This document shows positions 8,104 to 16,485 of a stretch of 64,000 nt of DNA, piece by piece. Below the pieces are notes generated by a model, which was given only the letters and a program-made list of their open reading frames with translations, searched no databases and had not been told where the DNA came from. Source of the stretch: Lachnospiraceae bacterium (GTDB lineage Bacteria; Bacillota; Clostridia; Lachnospirales; Lachnospiraceae). The DNA is taken from positions 1-64,000 of the forward strand of contig JAIDPF010000023.1 in NCBI GenBank assembly GCA_029062895.1, given 5' to 3'. Numbering within the stretch: position 1 is the stretch's first letter; every line of letters starts with the position of its first letter. The translations under genes and the position numbers were made by a program.

Positions 8104-8403
8104 ATCAATCCTCCATGTCAGAGCAGCTTGCTGCGGATCAAATAAAAATGAAAATAGAACAAATGACGATACTGCCAGAAAAGCAGTACCGTCATCTGTA
8201 TAGAAAAGAATATTTTTACTCCGTATAAACGCCTTCGGTTCGGGATAACCATGTATGTACTTCGGGAGTAAAAGTGGAGTCGTACCGTCTCGCTTGGCAA
8301 ACTTAACGGGTATATAGCACGTTCCACAAGTTTTTCATATAACATCATGCCAACTAACTTATAGTTATATGTAAGACGAAAATCAATATGATAAATATTA
8401 TTA
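8104..8403. other. Gene-poor spacer with inverted repeats and a terminator
   Basis: About 300 bases between the HU-like gene and the next gene. A 9-bp perfect inverted repeat (TTTTACTCC at 8214-8222, GGAGTAAAA at 8266-8274) encloses a GC-richer segment with further short pairings, so the region may encode a small structured RNA. A leftward frame starting at 8348 exists (MMLYEKLVERAIYPLSLPSE...), but it runs through the terminator hairpin at 8163-8195 and lacks a clear ribosome site, so I do not call it a gene. A GCAGCAAGCTGC hairpin lies near 8125-8136. Confidence 0.4.
8163..8195 (-). terminator. Intrinsic terminator of the polymerase/HU unit
   Basis: A 13-bp stem (ATGACGATACTGC at 8163-8175, GCAGTACCGTCAT at 8183-8195, one mismatch or G-U) with a short loop. 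On the minus strand it is followed by a T-rich stretch. It separates the RNA polymerase/HU group from the structural gene group. Confidence 0.7.
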
Positions 8404-8712
8404 CTATTGATGAAATAACTGCTGATTGATCTGGTCATTATAATACTTGGACAAATATGCCTTAACATTTACATGTTCAGGACAATCTAAATTTTGAAAC
8501 ATACCTTTAGAATATTTTTTCTTTTGGATGTATTTTCTTTTAATGTTAAAACCGTTCAACAGTTTTAAATTAACTTCCTCGATTGGACTAATAGAAGATA
8601 AGTGGTCGAAAATAATCATTTCTGCCGATTTGATTACCTGCCGGACTGTCGCCGGATTAAGATCTGCTTTCTCTGCTATTTGATTGATTAAGACGTCCTG
8701 TGTAATATTCAA
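8404..8712 (-). CDS. HU/IHF-like DNA-binding protein (phage)
   Basis: A 102-residue protein whose first 40 residues (MNITQDVLINQIAEKADLNP, then TVRQVIKSAEMIIFDHLSS) follow the HU fold's helix-turn-helix body, with NLKLLNGFNIKRKYIQKKKY as the beta arm with basic tips. HU proteins bend DNA. Phage copies often assist replication, packaging or promoter architecture. It lies downstream of the RNA polymerase gene across a palindromic spacer. The usual HU arm motif is degenerate, so DNA-binding details may differ. Confidence 0.65.
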   Translation of the reverse strand: MNITQDVLINQIAEKADLNPATVRQVIKSAEMIIFDHLSSISPIEEVNLKLLNGFNIKRKYIQKKKYSKGMFQNLDCPEHVNVKAYLSKYYNDQINQQLFHQ

Positions 8713-8779
8713 ATACTTTCTTTGCCTCCAATCGTATTTTGGTTTATGTGCGATATGTTTCTTCTTTCCCTTATACGCA

Positions 8780-8866
8780 CAAAAGTTCTGTCGTTATTTA
8801 CGGATGATGATACTTTCCGATGTTATTTTTCATCCGTAAATAACGAATGATTATGTGATCTTTTGT
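8780..8866. repeat. Nested palindrome between polymerase and HU genes
   Basis: A perfect 17-bp inverted repeat (TCGTTATTTACGGATGA at 8791-8807, its complement at 8830-8846) with a 22-base spacer, enclosed by a second 7-bp pair (ACAAAAG at 8780-8786, CTTTTGT at 8860-8866). No T-run follows the inner stem on either strand. The outer right arm touches the polymerase stop codon. It could be a regulatory hairpin, a protein-binding site or a recognition site of the phage polymerase. Confidence 0.6.
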
Positions 8867-11604
8867 TAAACGGAACTTTTGCTTTTATGTTTTCTCTCCC
8901 GATCATACATTTTGATATGTTGTTTCTGACAGGAAGGACATCTGTGTGTTCGATGATCTTTTTTATCAACCTCGATCCATTCGTTACAATCAATGCACTG
9001 TATATATTTGGTTTTCTTCACTTCGATATTCTTCTCTAAATTTGTTACAACATGCTGTCCGTAGCAAAACCATAACAATTGCTTGTAACGCTTATTTCTG
9101 CCATAAAGATATTCCACTAACATATCTGTAATCGTTTCTTCTGAAAAGCCGAATTGATTAAATTCGTCTCTAATTTTACAAGCAATATATCGTAGATTAT
9201 CTGTGCTTTCATCCTTCATATTAATCATGTAACGATACTGCTTATTTAATTTGTCATATAGGTCAGATACTTCTTTCATACAGATGATATTGGAGTCGGA
9301 CATCATTTTATGGTAATTAATGATCTCTAAATTCAGACCGCGAGTATTAATTGGTTTATTTGGTATTCTGTCGTATATCTTATTTACGAAGCTCCCATTG
9401 CGGTTTTTGACCTGTGTTTTTTCTTTATCTTTTGCATATTCAAAGAAAGCCGGAAGTTTTGCATTCGTATACTTGGATATTTTTTTATTGATCTCGTCTG
9501 GAAATTCTGGTTTATATAAGGTTTTTGCAAAATCGATCACAAAATTATTCTGGCAGCAAAGTCTTTTTACACAATCGATGGCTTCCTGTTTTTCAGCTTC
9601 CGAACCGGTGATAAACACTTCATCATTCCAAATTTTTGAGATATCATTACTATAAAAACCAATATTACCGCCGGTAAAAGCAGCGTTCAGTCCGGCATAA
9701 ATAGTCTGATGATTTAATTCTGTTGGATCCGCTTTTCTCATATTGTAATAGAGGGGGACAATACCCTTCATATTGCGTTCTGTGATTCTTACAAAATCTC
9801 TATCGGCAACCACAAGGCTTTTATCACCGTCAACATCGTACATTAAAACCTTACTGATTAAATCATGGGTACTTGCATAGATTCCATCGGTAGTAAACCA
9901 TTCTCTTATCAGCTCTGCTTTATTGCCATAGACATCATTCGCAACATTACATCTGATGGCATGTTCTTTATAAAGATGAGGGCTTCGTAAACAGTCAAGT
10001 TTATCATATTGTTTGAATAACCAACAAAAAACTTCGTTATCGTCGAGTAATCCCATTGGATTGTCGATATGCCCAAACCAGTATTCACATGCAGCATAGT
10101 AATCCGGAAGTAAAAATGTATATTTTCCATTCACTTCTAATTTCCCGCTACGGTATTTCTTTAAAAGGCTATTTTTCACTTCCCTGATCACATCTTTGGC
10201 ATAGGTATCGTTTAATAATGCGGAATAAAGTTTCACAGCTTTTTGAAATGGAGTCATGTGAGTGTTATATGGTGTAATACCAAGGATCTCCATCATCGTT
10301 TCTTTGGAAGAACAGATATTACTGATACGCTCAGATGATTTCTGCGTCAGCAGATCAATTTCTTCATCTGTAATATCGGTAAGGGTCTGAAGCATCTGGT
10401 AATTGAGCTTTGCGTTTTTGATCCGGTCCTCTTCCACATTACATTTACCGGCACTACAATGATATCTTTTAAAAAATTCTTTGTATTCCTCCCAAGAGTT
10501 ATAAAATTGGTACATTTTAAATTGGGATTTTGTCAGGATGATCTGTATGTCCTCTTTCATAATGTCATGTTCTTTCCCATAAATATCTTTTATCATAGGA
10601 GAATAGTCATTTCTTTCTATAAATTTTCTGAAATCAAAGACTCCTAACAATCCCTTAATCCAAGGAGCGCGAAACATAAAGTTTTTCGTTGAGACCGATG
10701 GCAATATCATACCGGCCCCATCAGTGTGGGGGATTGGCACATAATCAGTCTTTCTTGTAATCGAATAATCCGTTTCATCTACAAAGTCAAAAGTACCATA
10801 TACATTTGTTTCAAAATCATCAATTACTATAGACTTATCAATATCAAATTCCTTCCATTCATCAGTAGCAGAATTCATCAAGGCCATATAAGCTAAATGC
10901 TTATTGACGTTATTACCGCCCTTTAAATTGATTTTATCGATTGTCAGTCCGCACATAACGGTCTTTTCAATTTTTTCCCATACAGATTCCTTGATGAAAA
11001 TAGCCTTCTTTTTTCGGATTTGTCCCGCTGATGACGTAAAATAGATATATTTCTGGTTTTTATATGTAAAACCATAAAATGAGATATCTTTAAATACATC
11101 AAGATAATATATCTGCACAACGATCAAAGCATCCGTCAATTCATCCTGTTTGATTCCAATCGTCCTACTAAGGGCAGAATCGAAAACAGAGATTATATTT
11201 GTGTCATTTAAACCATCTTCTTTCAATGTACGAATATGGTCTTTTCCATCTGATAATTCATTCTGCTTCATCTTATTAGATAAAAGGGTAAGTAGTTTTT
11301 CTTTAGATTCTTTTGCTTTTTCTCTTTTGTGCTTCATCAATCCTGTCCAATGTAAATATTCTGAAATCGTTTCATGAGAAGATGGAATAAAATCAATCTC
11401 TTCAGGTTTATTATTTTTTAGATTCCTGATATCATCTTCAGAATATCCAAACTGTTTTAAGCGTTTCTCAATTTCAGGTAATTTGTTCTGGATATAATTA
11501 CGCTCTCTACGATATTTGTAGTTCATATCATGCAAATATTTTTCGCGGCTGCTATAAAAATGTCCGGTATCTACAGAATACATATGATATTGTTTATCTA
11601 GCAA
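8866..11604 (-). CDS. YonO-like single-chain RNA polymerase (DxDGD family)
   Basis: A 912-residue protein. At about residues 588-594 it has YDVDGDKSLVVAD, which contains the DxDGD metal-binding signature of the two-barrel RNA polymerases (bacterial beta' NADFDGD, eukaryotic QDE-1, phage SPbeta YonO). Its length is almost the same as YonO (about 905 residues), the single-subunit phage enzyme that transcribes SPbeta late genes. The C-terminus has a zinc ribbon (CIDCNEW...CPSCQKQ). Being followed by HU and phage structural genes fits a late-gene polymerase. Identification rests on the motif, length and phage context; overall similarity was not computed. The start at 11604 follows the zinc protein gene by 4 bases. 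Confidence 0.72.
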   Translation of the reverse strand: MLDKQYHMYSVDTGHFYSSREKYLHDMNYKYRRERNYIQNKLPEIEKRLKQFGYSEDDIRNLKNNKPEEIDFIPSSHETISEYLHWTGLMKHKREKAKESKEKLLTLLSNKMKQNELSDGKDHIRTLKEDGLNDTNIISVFDSALSRTIGIKQDELTDALIVVQIYYLDVFKDISFYGFTYKNQKYIYFTSSAGQIRKKKAIFIKESVWEKIEKTVMCGLTIDKINLKGGNNVNKHLAYMALMNSATDEWKEFDIDKSIVIDDFETNVYGTFDFVDETDYSITRKTDYVPIPHTDGAGMILPSVSTKNFMFRAPWIKGLLGVFDFRKFIERNDYSPMIKDIYGKEHDIMKEDIQIILTKSQFKMYQFYNSWEEYKEFFKRYHCSAGKCNVEEDRIKNAKLNYQMLQTLTDITDEEIDLLTQKSSERISNICSSKETMMEILGITPYNTHMTPFQKAVKLYSALLNDTYAKDVIREVKNSLLKKYRSGKLEVNGKYTFLLPDYYAACEYWFGHIDNPMGLLDDNEVFCWLFKQYDKLDCLRSPHLYKEHAIRCNVANDVYGNKAELIREWFTTDGIYASTHDLISKVLMYDVDGDKSLVVADRDFVRITERNMKGIVPLYYNMRKADPTELNHQTIYAGLNAAFTGGNIGFYSNDISKIWNDEVFITGSEAEKQEAIDCVKRLCCQNNFVIDFAKTLYKPEFPDEINKKISKYTNAKLPAFFEYAKDKEKTQVKNRNGSFVNKIYDRIPNKPINTRGLNLEIINYHKMMSDSNIICMKEVSDLYDKLNKQYRYMINMKDESTDNLRYIACKIRDEFNQFGFSEETITDMLVEYLYGRNKRYKQLLWFCYGQHVVTNLEKNIEVKKTKYIQCIDCNEWIEVDKKDHRTHRCPSCQKQHIKMYDRERKHKSKSSV

Positions 11605-11608
11605 ATCA

Positions 11609-11833
11609 TCAGCCTCCCATCTCCATAATCATTATTTCTTCTCCAAGCCATTCCAATAGATCTCTCATATCATAGAAACATTCAAAATGCCGATAGTCAC
11701 CGTTTTTGTTTTTCATATATTCTTCTCCCTCATAAATCCCTTCATCACAGAAAGAGCAGTAATGGGATGCTTTTGGCGGTTTATAATTCGGACATCTGGA
11801 ATGACAGGGATCTTGCCTACAGATTTCACAAAT
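11609..11833 (-). CDS. Small cysteine-rich zinc protein, probable ATT start
   Basis: A 74-residue protein with CEIC, CHSRCPN, CSFC and a terminal HFECFYD, giving two probable zinc sites (treble-clef or LIM-like). The frame stays open to 11908, but the only good ribosome site is AGGAGG at 11843-11848. It is followed 9 bases later by an ATT codon (11833-11831) that would begin the protein MCEICRQDPCHSRC, the way members of this phage family usually begin. I therefore choose the rare ATT start; a start at 11908 would overlap the upstream gene by 22 bases. It precedes the YonO-like polymerase by 4 bases, so a role in its expression or function is possible. Confidence 0.55.
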   Translation of the reverse strand: MCEICRQDPCHSRCPNYKPPKASHYCSFCDEGIYEGEEYMKNKNGDYRHFECFYDMRDLLEWLGEEIMIMEMGG

Positions 11834-11886
11834 AACGCAACACCTCCTATATGATATTTTTCTTTTTTGTGAACGTATGCAATTGA

Positions 11887-12444
11887 CTAATCTAACCAGA
11901 CCTCCCAATATCCATTACAATATCTCGTTCTTAAATTATCAAAATGGAATTTCAATAATTCTTCGATTTGATAAATATAATAACAATAGTCGATTTGCCC
12001 ACTACGGATATTTTTTAATACGTCATTGATAAAGCGGCAATATTCCTGCCAATTCGTCCGACCATAATATGTACCTTGTGCTTCTCCCTTACGTTTGCCA
12101 TATTTCCCAAAGCCGTTTCCTTTTAATTTCTTTATATTTTTTGCATATTGCGTAATGAAAAGTTTTCTTATGTTAAATTCCTTTTGCCATTTTTCATCGG
12201 TGAGAGAGGAGAGTGGTCTGCCATTTGTATTTGATATTATTTTCATTTCTTTCAGTTCTTCTAAAGTCATGTGTTTATATTTTTCACGTTCCTTTCTTTG
12301 GATTGATTCTTTCATACCTGCTACCTGATTATCCATTCTTTTTTGATTTGGATAATTTGTGTTAAAATCTTCAATTTCAATAATTCCTGTCCAAATAGAC
12401 GGATCTGTTTGATAAGTATTTTCGTGATGAAATATTTTTGCCAT
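11887..12444 (-). CDS. Phage early-operon protein of unknown function (185 aa)
   Basis: A basic, helical protein beginning MAKIFHHENTYQTDPSIW. It has a Gly/Lys-rich loop (KGNGFGKYGKRKGEA, residues about 107-121) and an aromatic-rich C-terminus (YCYYIYQIEELLKFHF...). The ribosome site is good (AAAGGAGAA at 12461-12469 region). It is the first sizeable gene of the leftward operon. No family recognised; the basic loop may bind nucleic acid (inference). Confidence 0.5.
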   Translation of the reverse strand: MAKIFHHENTYQTDPSIWTGIIEIEDFNTNYPNQKRMDNQVAGMKESIQRKEREKYKHMTLEELKEMKIISNTNGRPLSSLTDEKWQKEFNIRKLFITQYAKNIKKLKGNGFGKYGKRKGEAQGTYYGRTNWQEYCRFINDVLKNIRSGQIDYCYYIYQIEELLKFHFDNLRTRYCNGYWEVWLD

Positions 12445-12449
12445 TGGTT

Positions 12450-12581
12450 TTATAAATTCTCCTTTCCTTTTAAATCTGTTGATACTTTTTGACCAGTTTC
12501 TCTTACTATTTGATTTGCTATGTTTATGATTTCTATTTTTGTATGACCCTTAATAATGATTTTGATTTTTGGAAACTTCAT
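12450..12581 (-). CDS. Possible small basic protein (43 aa) opening the leftward operon
   Basis: ATG at 12581, TAA at 12452-12450, with AGGAC about 10 bases upstream. The product begins MKFPKIKIIIKGHTKIEIIN and is rich in Lys and Ile. Its last codons overlap the ribosome site of the next gene, a common arrangement for coupled phage genes. No homology is recognised. The region around it is AT-rich, so a chance frame of this length is possible. Confidence 0.4.
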   Translation of the reverse strand: MKFPKIKIIIKGHTKIEIINIANQIVRETGQKVSTDLKGKENL

Positions 12582-12727
12582 AATAGACTTGTCCTATTTA
12601 ATGTACTGAAAAAGCAATATTATTTATATAGATGTGAAGAAATGAAGTGATCCCACAAACTAATGTGATTTGTTAATAAAAAATTTTTTTAAAAAGTATA
12701 TGTAATATTGAAAGAAAAGAAATCTTC

Positions 12728-12756
12728 GTGACAAAATCGAACATATGTTCTATCAT
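12728..12756 (+). promoter_or_regulatory. SOS-type promoter with LexA/DinR box for the sigma factor gene
   Basis: A -35 element GTGACA (12728-12733) and a -10 element TATCAT (12751-12756) are separated by exactly 17 bases. Inside that spacer lies CGAACATATGTTCT (12738-12751), which fits the Gram-positive LexA/DinR consensus GAAC-N4-GTTC. LexA bound there would block polymerase, so DNA damage should switch on the sigma factor and the gene behind it. The leader to the ATG at 12885 is about 120 bases. Confidence 0.72.
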
Positions 12757-12884
12757 TATTTTTGTAAACGTTAATCTCTATTATGGGTGGCAAAAAAGAA
12801 ATACAATATAGAAAATAGAGAAAAAGAAGAATTTTTAAAGATACAGAAAGAAATAATACATAATGATGAAAGGAGTGTATCAAC

Positions 12885-13442
12885 ATGGAACAGATCTTAA
12901 ATACATATTACGAAAACAATGCTCAAAAACTTCATAGAATGGTGGATAAAATATTATTAAAATTTGGAGGATTATCAAATAAGGATTTAGATGATTTTTA
13001 TTCACTTGCAAACGAGGTGTTTGTAGATGTAATGAGAAGATATGATAATTCGCAGGCATTTGATGTATTTTTATATTCCTGTCTTTTAAATAGGATCAAG
13101 TCAGAAATGACAAGACGGAACCGAGAAAAAAGAAAAGCAGACAGTATGTCGATTTCAATTGACACACTAATAGGCGATGATGAAAATACCACTGTCGGAG
13201 ATATGATTGCTGATGATGTCACTATTGAAAAAGAGCTTTTTGAGCAAAAAGAAGAAGGTTATAGTAGAAAAATACTTTTATATCTTAGTAGGCTTTCGGG
13301 CTTGCAAAAAGAGGTGTTGAGGCTAAACATCGCTGGTTATCTTCCCAATGAGATTAGAGAGGAATTAAATATTAGTGAAAAGCAATATACGGATTGTTTT
13401 TCTGCGATTCATTCCTATAGAAATGTTTCCATATTGTTTTAG
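12885..13442 (+). CDS. Phage sigma-70 family sigma factor
   Basis: A 185-residue protein with a region-2-like half (residues about 10-90: LANEVFVDVMRRYDNSQAFDVFLYSCLLNRIKSEM, in shorter pieces the usual core-binding and -10 recognition pattern), a linker, and a C-terminal helix-turn-helix of region 4 type (LSGLQKEVLRLNIAGYLPNEI). It would direct core polymerase to alternative promoters. A strong ribosome site (GAAAGGAG) precedes the ATG, and its promoter carries a LexA box. It is divergent from the leftward phage operon, so it is a plausible activator of that operon. Confidence 0.75.
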   Translation: MEQILNTYYENNAQKLHRMVDKILLKFGGLSNKDLDDFYSLANEVFVDVMRRYDNSQAFDVFLYSCLLNRIKSEMTRRNREKRKADSMSISIDTLIGDDENTTVGDMIADDVTIEKELFEQKEEGYSRKILLYLSRLSGLQKEVLRLNIAGYLPNEIREELNISEKQYTDCFSAIHSYRNVSILF

Positions 13443-13477
13443 TAAATATTAAAAAGAATGATAAGGGGGAATAAAAA

Positions 13478-14863
13478 ATGGCCAGACCGAGAAGACAAAT
13501 TTATACAATGCAACAGTATTTAAATAATGTAAAAGAAGGATATATTAGTAACAATGCTGCTACACAGCGGAATCCCGCATGGAAACCAATTATTGACGGG
13601 CTGGTAGTAACAATTCTTACGGATGATTTTATTCCACCTATTATTCTTGCGGAAGAAGAAAGCGGCGGTACGGTTATTGTAGACGGGGGAAGCAGAACAG
13701 CAGCTTTTAAGATGTTATGTAACGGAAATTATAAAATCAAATCATCTGTTGAAGATCCAATCATCAAATATAAGAAAATGGAGAAAGATGAAAAAGGAAA
13801 TACTATTTGGAACGACGCAGAATATGATATTCGCAATAAAACATTTGAGCAGTTCCCAAAAGAATTGCAGAAAAAATTTTATGAGTATCAGGTTGAGACG
13901 GTAATTCATGAATGTGATTCTGAAAAAGTTGCAAAATATCTTCGCAGATATAACATACATACCGGAATGAATGCAAATGAAAAAATGTTTATCTATTTAC
14001 CCAAATTTGCTAATAAAATTAGAAAAATTGCAAATAGACAGTTTTTTGTTGATTTTAGTAATTTCACCGATAATGAAAAAGAAAAGGGGATGTTAGAACG
14101 TTCCATATCCGAAACAGTTATGTGTATGTTTCACCTGGAGGATTGGAATAAGCAGGGAAAAAAAATTGCATCATATTTAGATGAAAAATCTTCAGAGGAA
14201 GAATTCGATCAACTAAATAATAATTTACATAGGCTTGAAAATATCATAACAGATGATATTAAGGATATTTTTAATAAGAAGGACACGTTTGTATTTCTTA
14301 CGTTGTTTGATAGATTCATTAAAATGAAAATTGATGACGTCAAATTTGCGGAATTTCTAGTGGAATTTAGTAAAAATCTTAGGAATAAGAAGAAAAACGA
14401 AAAAGGATTGCTGTTTGATGAAATTGACAAAGATGCAAGTACCAAAGACAAGCAGGTTATTTCTGATAAGTTAGATATGCTTGAAAGTCTGATGTTGGAG
14501 TTTTTGCATAAAGAGAAGAATCTAAAAGAGCAAAAGAGGGAAGAAGATTTTATAGCAGAAAATCTTAATATGAATAGAGAAGCATTTTTAGAAGATATGG
14601 ATTTTTATAATGAATCACTAGATCTATTGTTAGAGAATACAGTTAGAGTTGATTCAAAATTACGAAGCGAAGAAAATAGATTGTCTTTGTTGGCAATCAT
14701 GGTCTATTCCTGTAAGGAGAATATAAAAAATGCAGATCTGGAAAAATGGATGACAAAATACGCGGCAAAAAATAATAGTTATAATTCAGATCAAACGAAG
14801 AATTTCTTGTATATGAAACGAGATTTTGACCGGTATCGTAAAGAACATAAAAAGAGTGCTTAA
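13478..14863 (+). CDS. DUF262/ParB-like phage protein
   Basis: A 461-residue soluble protein. The N-terminal third resembles DUF262/ParB-type domains: after a region with QRNPAWKP (residues 30-37) it has VIVDGGSRTAAF (67-77), equivalent to the DGQQR motif of GmrS/DUF262 proteins. The C-terminal two-thirds is charged and helical. DUF262 domains bind and hydrolyse nucleotides in some defence enzymes; no HNH partner domain is present. It begins 35 bases after the sigma factor with a GGGGG ribosome site, so both are probably SOS-controlled. A role in phage maintenance or anti-phage exclusion is possible, unproven. Confidence 0.6.
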   Translation: MARPRRQIYTMQQYLNNVKEGYISNNAATQRNPAWKPIIDGLVVTILTDDFIPPIILAEEESGGTVIVDGGSRTAAFKMLCNGNYKIKSSVEDPIIKYKKMEKDEKGNTIWNDAEYDIRNKTFEQFPKELQKKFYEYQVETVIHECDSEKVAKYLRRYNIHTGMNANEKMFIYLPKFANKIRKIANRQFFVDFSNFTDNEKEKGMLERSISETVMCMFHLEDWNKQGKKIASYLDEKSSEEEFDQLNNNLHRLENIITDDIKDIFNKKDTFVFLTLFDRFIKMKIDDVKFAEFLVEFSKNLRNKKKNEKGLLFDEIDKDASTKDKQVISDKLDMLESLMLEFLHKEKNLKEQKREEDFIAENLNMNREAFLEDMDFYNESLDLLLENTVRVDSKLRSEENRLSLLAIMVYSCKENIKNADLEKWMTKYAAKNNSYNSDQTKNFLYMKRDFDRYRKEHKKSA

Positions 14864-14872
14864 CTTATAAAA

Positions 14873-16258
14873 TTAGTCCTTTTGAGTCAACTTGGTATAT
14901 TTTCTTTTTTGAATTATTTTAAAAATAGGCATAGACAATATTCCGGCACTTATTCCGATGATCCATACATATTTCCAGCTGAAAATAAATCCAATAAGAT
15001 TAATTGCGGCAATGATAATCAGCCAATATAGAAACTGGAATTTCGCATTCAACTTGTTAAGCTCGTCTATGATATCAATGCCGTCTGATGTATGTGGTGC
15101 ATTTTCTATAAATTCCGCTGCACCGGCAGTTCCGGAACAGGCGCGAAAATCTGCACTGCATTCGGCGGCGGCATTTCCATATGCCTTATTGTTTAAGATT
15201 TCTTGTATGGTTGTCCGGATACCTTCGGAAGAATCATCCTTCAGCATAATGCCTGCGCCGATTTCGGTAACTCTTCTTGCCACAGCATACTGCTCGCTTG
15301 TTTGCGGATAAAGAACCATTGGTGCAGCCATATAAAGGCTTTCGGAAACGCTGTTCATTCCGCAGTGCGTAATAAAGGCATCTGCTTTGGAAAGTACATC
15401 AAGCTGGTCAACATAGGGACGCACCTGAATATGATCCGGCAATGCTCCAAGATCTTCAAGGTTTATCGCATTTCCGCAGGATATCATGATGTCAACATTC
15501 ATATCTTTTAGGGCGTCAATGCATTTCTTGTAGAAATCCGGCCGGTCATTAATGACCGTACCCATAGAGATATAAATGAGTGGCCGCTTCTTCTCCTTTT
15601 CGGGCAGAACATCTGAAAATACCGAAGGTCCGACAAAGGCATAATGGTCAGAAAAGCTTTCCGCATACGGCTGAAACCGCTGCGAGGTATATACGATGGA
15701 ATCCGTAGTATTGTCGCTCTGAACCAAAGAAAAAATGCCTTTCACATGGTATCCGTATGGCTCCAGTTTTTTTAGCTCTCTGGAAACTCTCGGAAGTCCA
15801 AAAATCAGGTCAGCCATTTCTTTCGGACTGTTTTTCATGTATTCGGAAGACATTTGATTGAATGCAAAGGTGCTTGTAGACACTACCATCGGCACATTGT
15901 GTTTCCATGCATTCAGCTTTCCCCAAAAGCAGACAGAGTCAGTATAAACGACATCGGGTTGGAAGGATTTAAATTCTTTATCCAGAAAATCATTCATGCA
16001 GAGTGTAATGCGAAGATCCTGTACCGTCATTTCAGTTGTAGAAACGTTTTTTAAGCCTGCTTCTTCCTGCTCCGTCAGTTTTGGCAGAAAAGAATCACAG
16101 GAAATAAATTCCGCTCCGGTAGGAATGATTTTTTTCTCAAATTCGTCAAATGAATAAAATCGAACTACATTACCGCGTCGAACCAGTTCAGCGGCAACCG
16201 GGAGCATAGGATTTGTATGACCGTGTGCAGGAATACAAAAAAATGCAATTTTCTTCAT
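14873..16258 (-). CDS. MGT-family (GT1) glycosyltransferase with C-terminal membrane segments
   Basis: The N-terminus (IAFFCIPAHGHTNPMLP) and the C-terminal donor-site region (ISMGTV near 230, THCGMNSVSESL near 300) are those of UDP-sugar dependent macrolide-type/UGT glycosyltransferases (GT-B fold). About residues 1-390 form the enzyme. Residues about 405-450 add two hydrophobic helices, unusual for the soluble family, so the enzyme is probably membrane-bound and may act on a lipid or hydrophobic compound. It overlaps the upstream AbrB-like gene by 4 bases (ATGA), so both share the operator at 16486-16524. The name does not prove drug inactivation. Confidence 0.85.
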   Translation of the reverse strand: MKKIAFFCIPAHGHTNPMLPVAAELVRRGNVVRFYSFDEFEKKIIPTGAEFISCDSFLPKLTEQEEAGLKNVSTTEMTVQDLRITLCMNDFLDKEFKSFQPDVVYTDSVCFWGKLNAWKHNVPMVVSTSTFAFNQMSSEYMKNSPKEMADLIFGLPRVSRELKKLEPYGYHVKGIFSLVQSDNTTDSIVYTSQRFQPYAESFSDHYAFVGPSVFSDVLPEKEKKRPLIYISMGTVINDRPDFYKKCIDALKDMNVDIMISCGNAINLEDLGALPDHIQVRPYVDQLDVLSKADAFITHCGMNSVSESLYMAAPMVLYPQTSEQYAVARRVTEIGAGIMLKDDSSEGIRTTIQEILNNKAYGNAAAECSADFRACSGTAGAAEFIENAPHTSDGIDIIDELNKLNAKFQFLYWLIIIAAINLIGFIFSWKYVWIIGISAGILSMPIFKIIQKRKYTKLTQKD

Positions 16259-16473
16259 TCTGCGTCACCATCCTTTCCCTGAAATGCCACGCCGAACAAT
16301 TCGGAAAATGCTCCTTTTGGAGGAATGGCAATGCCCCGCTCCTCATCACCAAGAAGAAGCAGCGTATCTCCCGGTTTGATTTCAAATATCTCCCGCGCCT
16401 GCTTCGGAATAACGATCTGTCCTTTTTCTCCAACAGTAGCCGTCCATGCATATTTACCTTTTGGTCTGGTCAT
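16255..16473 (-). CDS. AbrB/SpoVT-type swapped-hairpin regulator
   Basis: A 72-residue protein with the AbrB/MazE-like domain: VGEKGQIVIPKQAREIFEIK followed by PGDTLLLLGDEERGIAI. It dimerises and binds DNA as a small transcription regulator (family knowledge). It is coupled to the glycosyltransferase gene by an ATGA overlap and lies 12 bases from a 17-bp palindrome covering its own promoter, which suggests autoregulation. No toxin gene of MazF type follows, so it is not a MazEF antitoxin. Confidence 0.82.
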   Translation of the reverse strand: MTRPKGKYAWTATVGEKGQIVIPKQAREIFEIKPGDTLLLLGDEERGIAIPPKGAFSELFGVAFQGKDGDAE

Positions 16474-16485
16474 TTTATTTTACCC

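Noticed and set aside
8200..8330. A tRNA-like gene
   Set aside because: GGTTCGGGAT resembles a T-loop, but acceptor, anticodon and D arms could not be fitted around it.
8118..8348. A leftward frame (up to 116 residues) in the spacer below the HU-like gene
   Set aside because: It has no ribosome site and reads through the 13-bp terminator stem at 8163-8195, so it is probably a chance frame over a structured segment.
14873..16258. A macrolide-resistance glycosyltransferase
   Set aside because: The fold is of the MGT type, but the extra C-terminal membrane segments and the regulator partner do not show drug inactivation; the substrate is unknown.
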